DNA of 64,000 nucleotides from Corallium rubrum (GCA_964035015.1 OZ036004.1:13028427-13092426), one strand, 5' to 3'. Positions 33,449-44,102 are shown, counted from the first letter of the stretch. Numbers and translations are program-made. Notes: generated by a model from the sequence alone, not told the origin.

Positions 33449-34821
33449 TTGTTTGTTTGTTTGTTTGTTTGTTTGTTTTGTTTGTTTTGTTTGTTTGGTT
33501 TGTTTGGTTTGTTTGGTTTGTTTGGTTTGGTCGGTTTGTTTGGTTTGGTCGGTTTGGTCGGTTTGGTCGGTTTGGTCGGTTTGGTCGGTTTGGTCGGTTT
33601 GGTCGGTTTGGTCGGTTTGGTCGGTTTGGTCGGTTTGGTCGGTTTGGTCGGTTTGGTCGGTTTGGTCGGTTTGGTCGGTTTGGTCGGTTTGGTCGGTTTG
33701 GTCGGTTTGGTCGGTTTGGTCGGTTTGGTCGGTTTGGTCGGTTTGGTCGGTTTGGTCGGTTTGGTCGGTTTGGTCGGTTTGGTCGGTTTGGTCGGTTTGG
33801 TCGGTTTGGTCGGTTTGGTCGGTTTGGTCGGTTTGGTCGGTTTGGTCGGTTTGGTCGGTTTGGTCGGTTTGGTCGGTTTGGTCGGTTTGGTCGGTTTGGT
33901 CGGTTTGGTCGGTTTGGTCGGTTTGGTCGGTTTGGTCGGTTTGGTCGGTTTGGTCGGTTTGGTCGGTTTGGTCGGTTTGGTCGGTTTGGTCGGTTTGGTC
34001 GGTTTGGTCGGTTGGTTTGGTCGGTTTGGTCGGTTGGTTTGGTCGGTTTGGTCGGTTTGGTTGGTCGGTTTGGTCGGTTTGGTCGGTTTGGTCGGTTTGG
34101 TCGGTTTGGTCGGTTTGGTCGGTTTGGTCGGTTTGGTCGGTTTGGTCGGTTTGGTCGGTTTGGTCGGTTTGGTCGGTTTGGTCGGTTTGGTCGGTTTGGT
34201 CGGTTTGGTCGGTTTGGTCGGTTTGGTCGGTTTGGTCGGTTTGGTCGGTTTGGTCGGTTTGGTCGGTTTGGTCGGTTTGGTCGGTTTGGGTCGGTTTGGG
34301 TCGGTTTGGGTCGGTTTGGGTCGGTTGGGTCGGTTGGGTCGGTTGGGTCGGTTGGGTCGGTTTGTTTTGTTTTGTTTTGTTTTGTTTTGTTTTGGTGTGG
34401 TGTGGTGTGGTGTGGTGTGGTGTGGTGTGGTGTGGTGTGGTGTGGTGTGGTGTGGTGTGGTGTGGTGTGGTGTGGTGTGGTGTGGTGTGGTGTGGTGTGG
34501 TGTGGTGTGGTGTGGTGTGGTGTGGTGTGGTGTGGTGTGGTGTGGTGTGGTGTGGTGTGGTGTGGTGTGGTGTGGTGTGGTGTGGTGTGGTGTGGTGTGG
34601 TGTGGTGTGGTGTGGTGTGGTGTGGTGTGGTGTGGTGTGGTGTGGTGTGGTGTGGTGTGGTGTGGTGTGGTGTGGTGTGGTGTGGTGTGGTGTGGTGTGG
34701 TGTGGTGTGGTGTGGTGTGGTGTGGTGTGGTGTGGTGTGGTGTGGTGTGGTGTGGTGTGGTGTGGTGTGGTGTGGTGTGGTGTGGTGTGGTGTGGTGTGG
34801 TGTGGTGTGGTGTGGTGTGGT
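33417..34821 (+). repeat. 1.4 kb GT-only compound satellite
   Basis: In order: (GT)n, (GTTT)n, GTTTG variants, (TTTGGTCGG)n at about 33530-34290 with a few register slips near 34010-34065, (TTGGGTCGG)n, (TTTTG)n, then (TGTGG)n at about 34394-34821. The plus strand is almost free of A and has C only in TCGG. The long frames through it on both strands (up to 570 codons) are repeat artefacts. Confidence 0.95.
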
Positions 34822-34936
34822 TTTTTGTTTGCTTATCCATTCATATATTATTTTCTCTTGTTTTCTAGTCCATAGGGTAGAGTTACCACGTTCAGTTGTG
34901 TTCAACCATTCAACTTGCTGTCTATATTGGTAAGTA

Positions 34937-36869
34937 CCCGTACGGAAATGGCAGCGCTGCATGGTAACTGCATTTTGACTTTTTCTTGACTGCAGATCCG
35001 CTGCAGATCCGCTGCACAGTATGCGCTGCACTTTTTGTCGATATTGAATGCAACTGCAGCGCATTGATATAGATCTACACAAAAATAAAGCGCTACATAT
35101 GCGCTGCATTTGCGCTGCATTTTGACTTCAGCAATCAGTACTGCATTTGCGCTGTATTTTGACTTACAAGTTTGATTATATTATAGCCTTGAGCACCTCT
35201 GTTGTATGTCATTCGGCTTCAGTTGCTGTCAACTTTTATGCGTCTACTCAACAGAACAGAACAAATAATCAACCAATTGTTGGATATGAAAGAAGCAAGA
35301 ATAAAGCAACTATAGAAAAAAACTAATTGACCTCGACTGGGATTCGAAGTGCATGCCGCGATTGCCTTCGATTTACTAGCCGCTTAAACGGTAGTTCAGA
35401 CCATCGGATTTAGGAAGCCAGCTGTGGGATTCGAGTCTCAGCCGTTGCCAGCTGCAGCAAGTAGAGTTTTCTTTACTTGCCCAGTAGTTACTTTATACTG
35501 TTGCGTTAATATGTCTTGACCTTATAATACTATTTTTTTCCAAATTATCAATTATCAATTATATTAAAGACACGCGCATCACAAAACCAAGTCACAGAAC
35601 CATCAGAACGTATTCTATTATTTAATATCATTGTTCACGTTTTACTGAGACAATCAGACAGAGCATTTGAAGACACTCCATTACTGTAAATGTTTATAGC
35701 GTTAAACACGAAAACGCGACTACATACAGACAGAACTTTACCTCTGAATGGCGCCGATTGTCCGATTGTTTATTGTGCGTCTTTGTAAACGTTTAAGAGA
35801 AATATCAGCAGAGTGAGAGCTGCAGCTTTAAATGCAAGTACCAGCGCCATTCTCCTTCTTTCTTTACGACATTCACCAAACAGGTTCAGTTGAATCCCCA
35901 AGACTCAAGAGAAGCAGTTAACGTGCAAACGATCAACGGCTTTATCTTTAAGCACAATATTCAAATGTTCAAGTGCAGGCGCCAAAAATGCTATCAGTTG
36001 ACACTTGACCAGATAACGATATTGAATTACTCATTATTGTAGCAAGCATCTCTGTCTTCTGACGGGATTTGGGGATTTGGAAATGTTTAATACGTCAATA
36101 GTACATTTTATTTAGTCTTAGGCTTTATAGATGTTATTGGGTTACTTAGATTGCAGATGCAAGAACTGCTACTGCTACAAGTCTCAGAACATCCTTCAAA
36201 TAATTGTTTGAAAGAGATTAAGTTATCTCCATCAGCAAAGTATTTTTGCTATTTCCTGCCAAGGTTTGAGGCTATCTAGGCGATAAAACTGTAAAAGTGC
36301 ATGAGCTAAATCAGACAACTGTAAAAGAAATTCAAAAGCATTTCTCTTCAGTTTACCATTTGCACAAAACGGCTCATTCTTTACTCCAAATTACGGTAAG
36401 GTTCAAGTTTTTGAACAGCGAGAGCTATATAGTTTATTAGTATTGACTCATTGCGTAAAATTTAAAAATTAAACGAGATTTATTATAGACTTTTTAAAGA
36501 CCTTGTAAGACCTTTCGTTTTCCTTAACCGATTTAATAAATTCTCTACAGTTTTGCTAGGATAAGCGCGCGGCGTGTGATGGCGTTTTGCATGTTGTGAA
36601 ACACGTTTGCCGCATCAATTAAATTATGTAAGTCAATCAGTATCGAACATGCAGCGCTAGATCGCAACTTTGTGTTGCACATTAGCTGCATATTGACTGC
36701 ACACTGAATTTGAAAACTTTGTTTGACTGCGCATTCAATGTGCAGCGCTTTGCTTAAGTGATTTCATCAATTTGTAATGCAGACGCGCTGCAGTTTAAAT
36801 GCATTTTGACTTGCAGTCAAGAAAACTTACATCTGCAGCTAAACTGCAGCGCTGCCATTTCGGTACGGG
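34937..36869. mobile_element. TA-flanked element with CCCGTAC inverted ends
   Basis: The ends CCCGTACGGAAATGGCAGCG and complement (one mismatch) abut TA on both sides (34935-34936, 36870-36871), as for Tc1/mariner-type insertion. Subterminal GCTGCAG and TGCATTTTGACT words are repeated at both ends. No transposase ORF was seen over about 1.9 kb. Its left edge lies directly against the donor-like GTAAGT at 34930, whose last base is part of the target TA. Confidence 0.65.
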
Positions 36870-37025
36870 TAAAATCCTTAAATAATACTGGTAGTTTATT
36901 TATTGATTAATGACATAATGATCTATTCCAATAGGCATGTTTATATCTCAAAATACTATTAGCAGGTTATATATTGGTCTAACTGTATGTCTTTTTTAAA
37001 GTGACACTGATGCTGTATACTGCGA

Positions 37026-37030
<5 letters not shown>

Positions 37031-37098
<68 letters not shown>

Positions 37099-37197
37099 TA
37101 GTGTGCTGTGTAGGCAGTGTTGAAACAACAATCGAAATATGGTATAATACTGCTGAAACAGAGAACGTGAGTGGTCTAACGTTTCGAGCAAAGGCCT

Positions 37198-37251
<54 letters not shown>

Positions 37252-37352
37252 AGGCCTTTGCTCGAAACGTTAGACCACTCACGTTCTCTGTTTCAGCAGT
37301 ATTATACCATATTTCGATTGTTGTTTCAACACTGCCTACACAGCACACTACT

Positions 37353-37412
<60 letters not shown>
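37031..37412. repeat. Mirrored block of (TA)n arrays and a hammerhead-like segment
   Basis: Three TA arrays (about 37031-37094, 37201-37247, 37357-37412) separate two inverted copies of the same 103-bp segment (37098-37200 and 37248-37352). The centre of symmetry lies in the middle array. Each copy contains GAAGGCCTTTGCTCGAAAC. Confidence 0.9.
37248..37268 (+). ncRNA. Partial hammerhead-like motif (mirrored at 37181-37201, minus strand)
   Basis: GTGAAGGCC, a short loop and GCTCGAAAC resemble the TGA-stem II-GAAAC half of Penelope-type hammerheads. The CTGA part is lost into the TA array, so it is unlikely to cleave. The identical inverted copy is at 37181-37201. Confidence 0.35.
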
Positions 37413-37415
<3 letters not shown>

Positions 37416-39019
37416 TATCATTGATATGCTAAGAACACATATCACACATCTGGATATTTTAGAAAGTTGACCGGTTTGATAAAATGTAAGACTCAAACTG
37501 GTATAGTGTCATACTAATAATATTGGTATAATTTTAATGATATACAGATACTGCATACTCCTTATACATTACTGAACATCCCTATATTCTAATTGTGTTC
37601 ATAAATACAAGAATTCTGCTAGGAAAGTAGAATTTTCTGTCCAAATTGTTTGCTCGGTAACTGCAATCTTGTAGTTAGGAGGAATGTATGAGCATGTGAC
37701 CTTTGGAGGGAATCTTACTCTTGACTCTGGGAAGCTAGTCAGCTAGTAGGTCATTATCACATCTGATAGCCCATCTGTGATACAGTGTATGATGGAAGAT
37801 AGTATCTAAATATACTTCATAATTATAAAGTTTAATATTGACATTAATAATTCACACTCCAGCAGATGATTTTACTCTCTAAGGGGTGGTAACAATGGTG
37901 TTGGGTCAAGTGATTATTACTTATTCCTGTCTGAGCCAGCCAAATGAGCATGTATATCTGAGGGACTTCTCCCAAGGCTAATCTGTGATAGCAGACAGTC
38001 TCTCACCCATGCCCGGGTGGGTGAGAGATTATTGTTGTACCGTTCTCTAAGGATGGGGGAAAAGTTTGCTTGCAGACTATATCCTGAGGCTAGATGGACA
38101 TTTAATCACTAATTTCCTGACATGACTTGCTATCAGTTTGTACATATATCAGATTTCTAAAGTGAGAATAATTTTAACCAATTAATACCATGATTGCCTT
38201 GGTTTCAAATGTTCTCACTGGGTGATTTAATCTCTAATTTCCCTGGTTTGTGTAGGCAAAGGGAAAAGAGCATCAAATTTTTCATATTGCATGATCTCAT
38301 TCCCAAAAATAACAATTGTATAACCTTGGTAATCATGTAATTATGAATCGTATTGTATATTTCACAGGTTATGTTGCCAGGACTACTCCTACTGCTGTCC
38401 GGAATGCAATTACCCAAAAAATTAAAGATGAGAAGGAAGCGTGTAAAAGAAAAAGACGTTTAGAGGAAGGACTAAAATAGTTTGTTTTTACAGTCATATA
38501 GACCGGTATATTTATTTATTTATTTTAATATTTTACATTTAACGTGTACATTATTTTGTGGTAAACACAATGGGCCAGTTGTTCAAAAGTAGGTTAACTT
38601 TCCACAGTGCAATTGTTTGTTACCAGACCAGTAATCATATTGAACATTTGCTGATTATTTATTGTCTGGTACATAACTATAAGCTTACTGTTGAATACCT
38701 CAAAAAGTTCAACGTTTGATAAAATGAGCTGAATTTACAGTCGTACAAAATGTACAACTAGTGCTATATTGTAATTGCCTTTTGCATAGCTGGGCCAGGT
38801 GAATTTAACTTTAAATTCTAGAATTTCGATGTAAATTGATAATATATTTCTAAAATTAAATTAGTCTAAAAACAAACAATATTGAATGTGTTAATATGGT
38901 GTTCAATTGTTTAAGTAAAGTTTAAGTTTTGCACATTCTGCATATTCTAATGTCTAATTTCCCATAAATTGTATTTTAATAATTGAATATCTGAAAATAT
39001 TTTATTCCATATATATACA
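37413..39019. other. No clear gene (interior of the CATATG element)
   Basis: AT-rich. The only coding hint is the exon-like segment at 38368-38479 noted separately, followed by an AT-rich, TATTTATTTATTT-containing 3' region. Confidence 0.4.
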
Positions 39020-39386
39020 TGTATATGAAAATTTCATATGTGGGAATTTCATATGTGAAAAGGTTCCAATTCCATATGTGGTGATTTCATATGTGGAACT
39101 ATATTTCATATGTGAAAAGGTTCCAATTCCATATGTGGAAATTTCATATGTGGAACTGTATGTATTTCATATGTGGAAATTTCATATGTGAAAAGGTTCC
39201 AATTCCATATGTGGTGATTTCATATGTGGAATTATATTTCATATGTGAAAAGATTCCAATTCCATATGTGGAAATTTCATATGTGGAACTGTATTTCATA
39301 TGTGGAAATTTCATATGTGAAAAGGTTCCAATTCCATATGTGGAAATTTCATATGTGAAAAATTTACATATGAAATTTTCGTAAGG
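39020..39386. repeat. CATATG palindrome array, right end
   Basis: CATATGTGGAA and CATATGTGAAAAGG words repeat about every 15-35 bp, with GGTTCCAATTCCATATGTGG as a longer unit. Mirrors the left array at 31580-32145. The ORFs over it are artefacts. Confidence 0.9.
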
Positions 39387-39390
39387 GTCC

Positions 39391-40656
39391 ATAGCGAGGT
39401 TAAGTTCATTTGCTAAAGTATTCCATATTCTAATTGATCTTACAAAGAAAGATTTCTGGATGTTGATGTTTTGCATTTAGGAACGACAAATTTTTTAATG
39501 TTAGCATTATTGGAGGATGATCTAGTTAGTCTGGTATTTTGGACAAATACTGGTAAAGTGGAGGGATTTAAAGTCACTAAGCCACTTATTATCTTAAAGA
39601 ATAGTACCATATCTAAAAATTCATGCCAGAAAGAAATAGGAAGTAAAGACAGCGTAAGCAACCTAGATTTATAGCTATCAGTGCAAGAAAATGGTAGTTT
39701 CAAAATGTATTTCGTAGCTCGCCTCTGAATTCTTTCTAATCGAGAAATTAAGTCAATGGTCTGCGGTGCCCAGACTTGTGTTGTATAACCTAACTGGGAA
39801 CGAACTAGTGTCAAATAGATTGTGCGCCTCACCGCAATACTTCGGATATACCGCGTGTTCCTCCTGATGTAACCCAAGAGCTTGTTGGCACGGACTGACT
39901 GTTCAGAAACTTGCTTACTCCAAGTGAGGTCAGCAGCTATCCATACACCGAGGTCTCGTTCAGATTTCGTTGACTGTAAGTTGTTGTTGTTCAAACTGTA
40001 GGTAGCAACATTCGGCTTGATTTTTCGCGTGATGCTCTGCGATTTGCATTTTTTCTCATTGAACATAAGGCCGGATGCTGTAGACCAGGTTTCTAGGTTG
40101 CCTAGATCTTTCTGGAATAAAGCAGCATCGTCTGGTGATTTGATTGCTTTGAAGATCTTTGTGTCATCAGCGAACATGGCGATTTGACTCGAAATAACAG
40201 CGTCTGGGAGGTCGTTGGCGTACAATAGGAAAAGTAATGGACCAAGAATAGAGCCTTGAGGTACACCAGAGCTGACAGGTAATGTATCCGAAGTTCCGTG
40301 AGATAGGAACTGAACCACTGGAGTAGGCTGCCACCAAAACCAAACTGTCGTAACTTGTGGATCAACAATTTATGGTTTACCTTGTCAAAAGCTTTCGACA
40401 TGTCCAAGTAAATAACATCTATTTGCCCTCCATCATCGAGGAGAGAGCCAATAATGTTAAGAACTGAAACAAGGTTTGTGACACAAGATTTACCAGTTAC
40501 GAACCCGTGCTGACATACATTCACTAGTTGGAAGATTTGGTTCTTGATGTTAATAAGCACGCACCGTTCCAGTGTTTTTGAGACAAGTGACAGTAAGGAA
40601 ATTGGTCTGTCGTTTTCGGCGTGTTTTTTATCCCCCTTTTTAAACACTGGTACGAT
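39391..40656 (-). pseudogene. LINE reverse transcriptase core and thumb, frameshifted
   Basis: In two main frames: 40647-40320 with FKKGDKKHAENDRPISLLS, VCQHGFVTGKSC, IDVIYLDMSKAFDKVNH; then 40318-39440 with SSGVPQGSILGPLLFLLYAND, MFADDTKIF (the YADD box, here FADD), LGVWIAADLTW, LLGYIRRNTRYI and RLERIQRRATKYI. The terminal RSIRIWNTLANELNLAMD lies in a third frame to 39391. This order is that of CR1/L2-clade RTs. At least two frameshifts (near 40319 and 39470) make it inactive. Confidence 0.8.
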
Positions 40657-40662
40657 GTTGGC
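40657..40662. other. Polinton target-site duplication, left (GTTGGC)
   Basis: GTTGGC here is repeated at 59228-59233 on the other side of the element. The uninterrupted LINE frame needs only one copy (the MAN codons of EWKMAN). Six bases is the usual Polinton duplication. Confidence 0.9.
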
Positions 40663-41431
40663 AGTAGTATAGGATATGGGGGTACCAGGCCAGTTTATTT
40701 TGGGTGATACGACAGGGATACCTCTTCTCCCAGAGGCGTAGACGAGCTTTTTGTCTCTTCCCGGGGTGTTTTAAAACTAGCCACATGCATCACTTTTTTC
40801 TTTTTTCGGAAGTGACCCTATCGGCGATTCCACATTTTGTGCTACTACCGGTACCATCACTTTTTGACCGTCAGATCGACCGCTGGTGGGACGCTTAACC
40901 GCTCCAAGGCGTGGACTATTCCCAGGGATGCTTTTGGTTAGTTGCATGCACCACTTTTTTCCATGTTTAAATCAGGTACGGTGGAAAAGACAACAGCGAC
41001 CAAGTCGTTTGGCGATGGTCCCGAGCTTATCCTAAGAAGGACGCCCCCTTACTTCTTGGAGTCACCAAGGTCAAGTCATCCGTATGGTCATTTACCTAGC
41101 ACCACACAACAGCCCCGAACAGCGGCAACCTGGAGTCCAGGCGGCCACACCGAGCCGAAGCCGAGGTGTTGGGCCGCAATCATACCAGGAGTCACCAGTG
41201 TAAAGTCTATTGTGAGTCAGATAAAACCTTCCAACAAATGGACCAGTTTATTTTGCCCCCAACTCACCAGACCAGTCGGTTGCCACCGATCTTCCAAAAT
41301 ACAAGTCTTCACAGAATCCAAGTCAGATTTTATGAAGTAGTCCGCAGACTTAAAGAAACCTCCTTTTACCTGTACGGAGAGAAATATGTCAAATGCCGGC
41401 GTTTTTAAAGCCCTATATTCACAGCCTATAC
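40663..41431 (+). repeat. Polinton left terminal inverted repeat (769 bp)
   Basis: Matches the reverse complement of 58459-59227 from AGTAGTATAGG to AGCCTATAC. Differences seen near 40734, 40745, 40935, 40957 and 41020. ORFs of 64, 132 and 80 codons exist in both repeats; they overlap one another and show no domain, so I do not call them genes. Confidence 0.9.
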
Positions 41432-41517
41432 TAGCATAAGAGAAAATTGGGAATTTCAACCGGTTTAGGCACTAGCACCACCTTTTTTACTCAGAAAACG
41501 CAAGCCCCATGTTCACA

Positions 41518-42978
41518 CTACAGGATGTTTTTACTAAACAGATACCCAGCCACAGCTGTTGAAACCAAGATAATCCCCAGCTCATTGTTTTTCTGTGTGA
41601 CAGGTGCTTGTGGTTCCGTAGATGTATGGAAACCTATATGTTGAGAATTTTCCTTTGCTTGTGGTTCCGTAGATTTATGGAAACCTATGTTTGGAGAATT
41701 TTCCTTCTTGTCTGGTTCCTCATCTAATGTTTCCAGATGTGGTACATATTCCTGGTGTAGCTTCTTTGGTTGCCTATGGACAACCTGCTGCTGGTAGTTT
41801 ACTTTAGAGTTAATACCAAATTTCATAGCATCAGACGCGTGTTTGAGTAAGTTGTTATATCCGATAATTTTTGTCTTCAGTATTGTGAGTGACCCTGGCA
41901 CTAACCATGTGTCAGGACTTATAGCCAAGTTCTGGGTTACGTTAGTATCTGATATTGATCTGTTCATATTCAGAATCCAAGTGCTAACAGAGTAGTTAAC
42001 GACGGCGTCATTTACGAGGACTCTGAATTCCTGTTGCGACTCCAGACTTCCGGCACCCTTCTTAACAATACTTACCCTTGTTTTAGCTTGAGAGCCTAGG
42101 ACAGCATAGACATAAGCCTCTATAGACTCGTTTAGATATTGGAGCCCTATCCTGGTAAAACCATCTGTCCTCAGTGGTATGAACCTTCTGTAGTGCGTTT
42201 TATAATCAGGGTTAAGTCTCCACATCCACTCCTTAAATGCTCGGTCATGATGCTGGCCAGAATGTGGGTTAATAAGGAACTTTTTCTGTCTAGGTATATT
42301 TTCCATATTGTCGATTACATCCTTACCAGCACCAAATTCCCTCATTAGGTCACTTTTCTTTTCCTTTATAAGGCGCCTTAGTATACGTCGGGTAGTGAAG
42401 TACACATGGAAGCGCATAATAGACGTAACCACTGGATAAACATCATCGGAGAACTTTAGGTGCTCAACCCCGACGCCACAGCAGTACGTGCTTAGGTAGA
42501 CGGCGAAGATTAGCTGGTAGTAAGGTTCGTTGTTATTCCACCATACAGCAATATCAGTCCTGTTTCCTGGGTTCAGAACTGGTAACTTAGACATGAAGAA
42601 GTTATGGTCGTTAACATAGACCCTGAAATTGTTAAGGTCGTAGTCTATAACATTTTCTGATAGGTATGTAAACTTTGAGAAGTCATATTCCCCCTCAACA
42701 TCACTTTTCCAATGTCGATTACCCTGGACTTTCTGCACAGTGCCACCACCTAACCATATTTTTGGGAATCTTGGCGGTGGCCTATCTGCTGTTAGGTACT
42801 TAGTGTAGCTTTTGTCACTCTTGAATTCCTGATCCTCGGTGTAGATGTATGTGCCATCAGCACCGACAGGTCCGAAGAACACGCCTGGCTCTGTCCTACC
42901 AAAAACCGAGCTAGTTATAAACTTACTTTTGTCAGCATATGGGTACTTAGCGAAGAATCTACTTAGGGTCCTGTTCAT
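41518..42978 (-). CDS. Polinton protein of 486 aa, unknown, with C-terminal anchor
   Basis: Not recognised as a named family; it is the last gene of the leftward block. The N-terminal two thirds are rich in aromatic residues (FFAKYPYAD, VWWNNNEPYYQL, EWMWRLNPDY) and predicted mixed alpha/beta. Residues about 425-460 contain a short tandem repeat (IGFHKSTEPQA, IGFHTSTEPQA) in a polar linker. The extreme C-terminus (about 465-485) is a single hydrophobic helix, so a membrane-anchored or virion-associated protein is possible. It overlaps the upstream 178-aa gene by 20 nt. The start fits the start-codon motif (TATAATATATG). A structural role is inference from its place beside capsid and packaging genes. 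Confidence 0.8.
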   Translation of the reverse strand: MNRTLSRFFAKYPYADKSKFITSSVFGRTEPGVFFGPVGADGTYIYTEDQEFKSDKSYTKYLTADRPPPRFPKIWLGGGTVQKVQGNRHWKSDVEGEYDFSKFTYLSENVIDYDLNNFRVYVNDHNFFMSKLPVLNPGNRTDIAVWWNNNEPYYQLIFAVYLSTYCCGVGVEHLKFSDDVYPVVTSIMRFHVYFTTRRILRRLIKEKKSDLMREFGAGKDVIDNMENIPRQKKFLINPHSGQHHDRAFKEWMWRLNPDYKTHYRRFIPLRTDGFTRIGLQYLNESIEAYVYAVLGSQAKTRVSIVKKGAGSLESQQEFRVLVNDAVVNYSVSTWILNMNRSISDTNVTQNLAISPDTWLVPGSLTILKTKIIGYNNLLKHASDAMKFGINSKVNYQQQVVHRQPKKLHQEYVPHLETLDEEPDKKENSPNIGFHKSTEPQAKENSQHIGFHTSTEPQAPVTQKNNELGIILVSTAVAGYLFSKNIL

Positions 42979-43495
42979 ATATTATAGGTTGTGTACTATT
43001 CTTATGCTGGTATATATGCTTACCAGTTATGGCAACACCTCCAAGTAATCCTATTAGGGGTATGTATGGGCTAACTACTGCTATAATACTCTCAACATCT
43101 TTTCTCAGTATATCATTATTTTTAAGTTCATCTGTTAGCGCAACAGGATCGTCAATTGCGTCAAGACCACCAAGCATTGTTGAGAACTGACTTATTAGTA
43201 AATCTGTTAGGAACCCGTCTGCGTCCTTCTTCCTTTTAGCTTCATAGGCCTTATAAATTTTGTCTAATGTCTTCTCACTACATTTTCTTATATGTCCGGA
43301 CTTCTGGGTAATGTACCCATCATCAGACGCAACTATAAGTTCCTCACGCCTGGTGTCTGAGTCAGTGTCAGTGTTTACGGTTTTAGCGATACTCTCTTCC
43401 GAAACCTGCAACTCGTCAACTAGTTTTTCGATAGCTTCATCATCTTCAATAACAACTGGCTCATTTTTACTGCGCTTACCTTCCCTCTTAGGCAT
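42959..43495 (-). CDS. Polinton protein of 178 aa, unknown, hydrophobic C-terminus
   Basis: Begins with a basic stretch (MPKREGKRSKNE), followed by acidic, serine- and threonine-rich sequence, a helical middle (LDKIYKAYEAKRKKDADGF) and a hydrophobic segment at about residues 137-158 (IIAVVSPYIPLIGLLGG). Lies between the ATPase and the 486-aa gene, 15 nt after the ATPase stop, and overlaps the next gene by 20 nt, as in a compact viral block. I do not recognise the family. Membrane insertion is a guess from composition. Confidence 0.75.
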   Translation of the reverse strand: MPKREGKRSKNEPVVIEDDEAIEKLVDELQVSEESIAKTVNTDTDSDTRREELIVASDDGYITQKSGHIRKCSEKTLDKIYKAYEAKRKKDADGFLTDLLISQFSTMLGGLDAIDDPVALTDELKNNDILRKDVESIIAVVSPYIPLIGLLGGVAITGKHIYQHKNSTQPIIYEQDPK

Positions 43496-43510
43496 ACATT
43501 AGGTTATGTT

Positions 43511-44099
43511 TCATTTAACCTCATAGGTCGGAGGCTGCGCACTGAGTTTAATGTCAAGGTACTTACCAGTGGCAAGCTGCGCAATGATAGACTTTTCCAT
43601 TTCATCGTCTGCTATATGTCCAAAAAACTCATCCCTTAACACCTTCATACTTCTCCTGTTATGCGTACTGAAAAATAACAGTCTGGTGGTGTTGTCCCTT
43701 ATACCAGTCGAGACACTGTTTAGCTTTTGCGTTAGAATGAACAATGTGATATTATGATGCCTGCCACTGTATGATAAAAAAGCCAGCATGCCGTCGTTAA
43801 GATGTTGATCACCTGTATTACTCATGTCATCAACTATTACAGCAGTCTTAGATCCGGAGTAAATTTTTACCACAGACTCAATAACAGGGTCTAGTCTATC
43901 TGGGCTTATGCTAAGTCCGATGACATCTATTAAGATATCCCCAGTCTAGGTATGTCATATTTATCCACAGTGTAGGACATAGTATTATGATGAAGTCGAA
44001 ATACTTCCCATACTCCACAGAAAGTATTTCGTTAAGCAATGTGTAAGTTTTGCCACATCCAGATGGCCCAACTATCAGAATAGTCTCTGGCTTATCCAT
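43511..44099 (-). CDS. A32-like (FtsK/HerA-type) DNA packaging ATPase, frameshifted
   Basis: Would drive genome packaging into capsids. The first frame (44099 to 43911) has Walker A GPSGCGKT at residues 11-18. The second frame (open upstream of its nominal start at 43873) has Walker B TAVIVDDM and the sensor-like LFILTQKLNSV, and ends at 43511. The two frames change over at the C run 43939-43942 (G run on the coding strand), a one-base difference. A homopolymer sequencing error is a real alternative to a true mutation. Total length near 196 codons is short but within the range of Polinton ATPases. It directly follows the hexon-like gene (4 nt gap). Confidence 0.8.
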
Positions 44100-44102
44100 A
44101 CA

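Larger units (their letters stand above)
32954..38479 (+). other. Possible small spliced gene (three exon-like segments)
   Basis: Segment 1: 32954-33015, ATG to AAG/GTAAAG. Segment 2: 34869-34929, between TTTTCTAG and GGTAAGT, open as HRVELPRSVVFNHSTCCLYW. Segment 3: 38368-38479, after TTTCACAG, open as RTTPTAVRNAITQKIKDEKE with a basic end and a stop. Each has good splice signals, and the start follows a GC-rich patch. The phases do not join directly, so an unseen exon would be needed, or the segments are unrelated. I do not recognise the protein. Confidence 0.2.
31574..39386. mobile_element. 7.8 kb DNA element with CATATG-rich ends, GTCC target duplication
   Basis: Its termini are exact inverted repeats (CCTTACGAAAATTTCATATG and complement), flanked by GTCC at 31570-31573 and 39387-39390, and it interrupts the LINE reading frame. 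Subterminal regions (31580-32145 and 39020-39386) are packed with palindromic CATATG words such as TTTCATATGTGAAA. The interior holds a GT-rich satellite, another inverted-repeat element, a TA/Penelope-like mirror and possible small exons. No transposase was recognised. A 4-bp duplication is compatible with several superfamilies, so I leave it unclassified. Confidence 0.75.

Noticed and set aside
33530-34290. TTTGGTCGG array as a telomere-type repeat
   Set aside because: Animal telomeres are TTAGGG-like; the array is internal to a transposable element and flanked by other GT units.
33374-35109. ORFs of 483-570 codons on both strands
   Set aside because: They are translations of the TTTGGTCGG and TGTGG satellites; all frames of such arrays are open.
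35330-35460. tRNA-like words (GGGATTCGAAG, GGGATTCGAGTC)
   Set aside because: I could not fold a full cloverleaf with proper A and B boxes on either strand.
39144-39476. 110-codon minus-strand ORF
   Set aside because: Its start is the end of the LINE RT in a shifted frame and the rest runs through the CATATG array.
40704-41408. ORFs of 64, 132 and 80 codons in the Polinton terminal repeats
   Set aside because: They occur in both repeats only because the repeats are copies; they overlap each other and show no domain.
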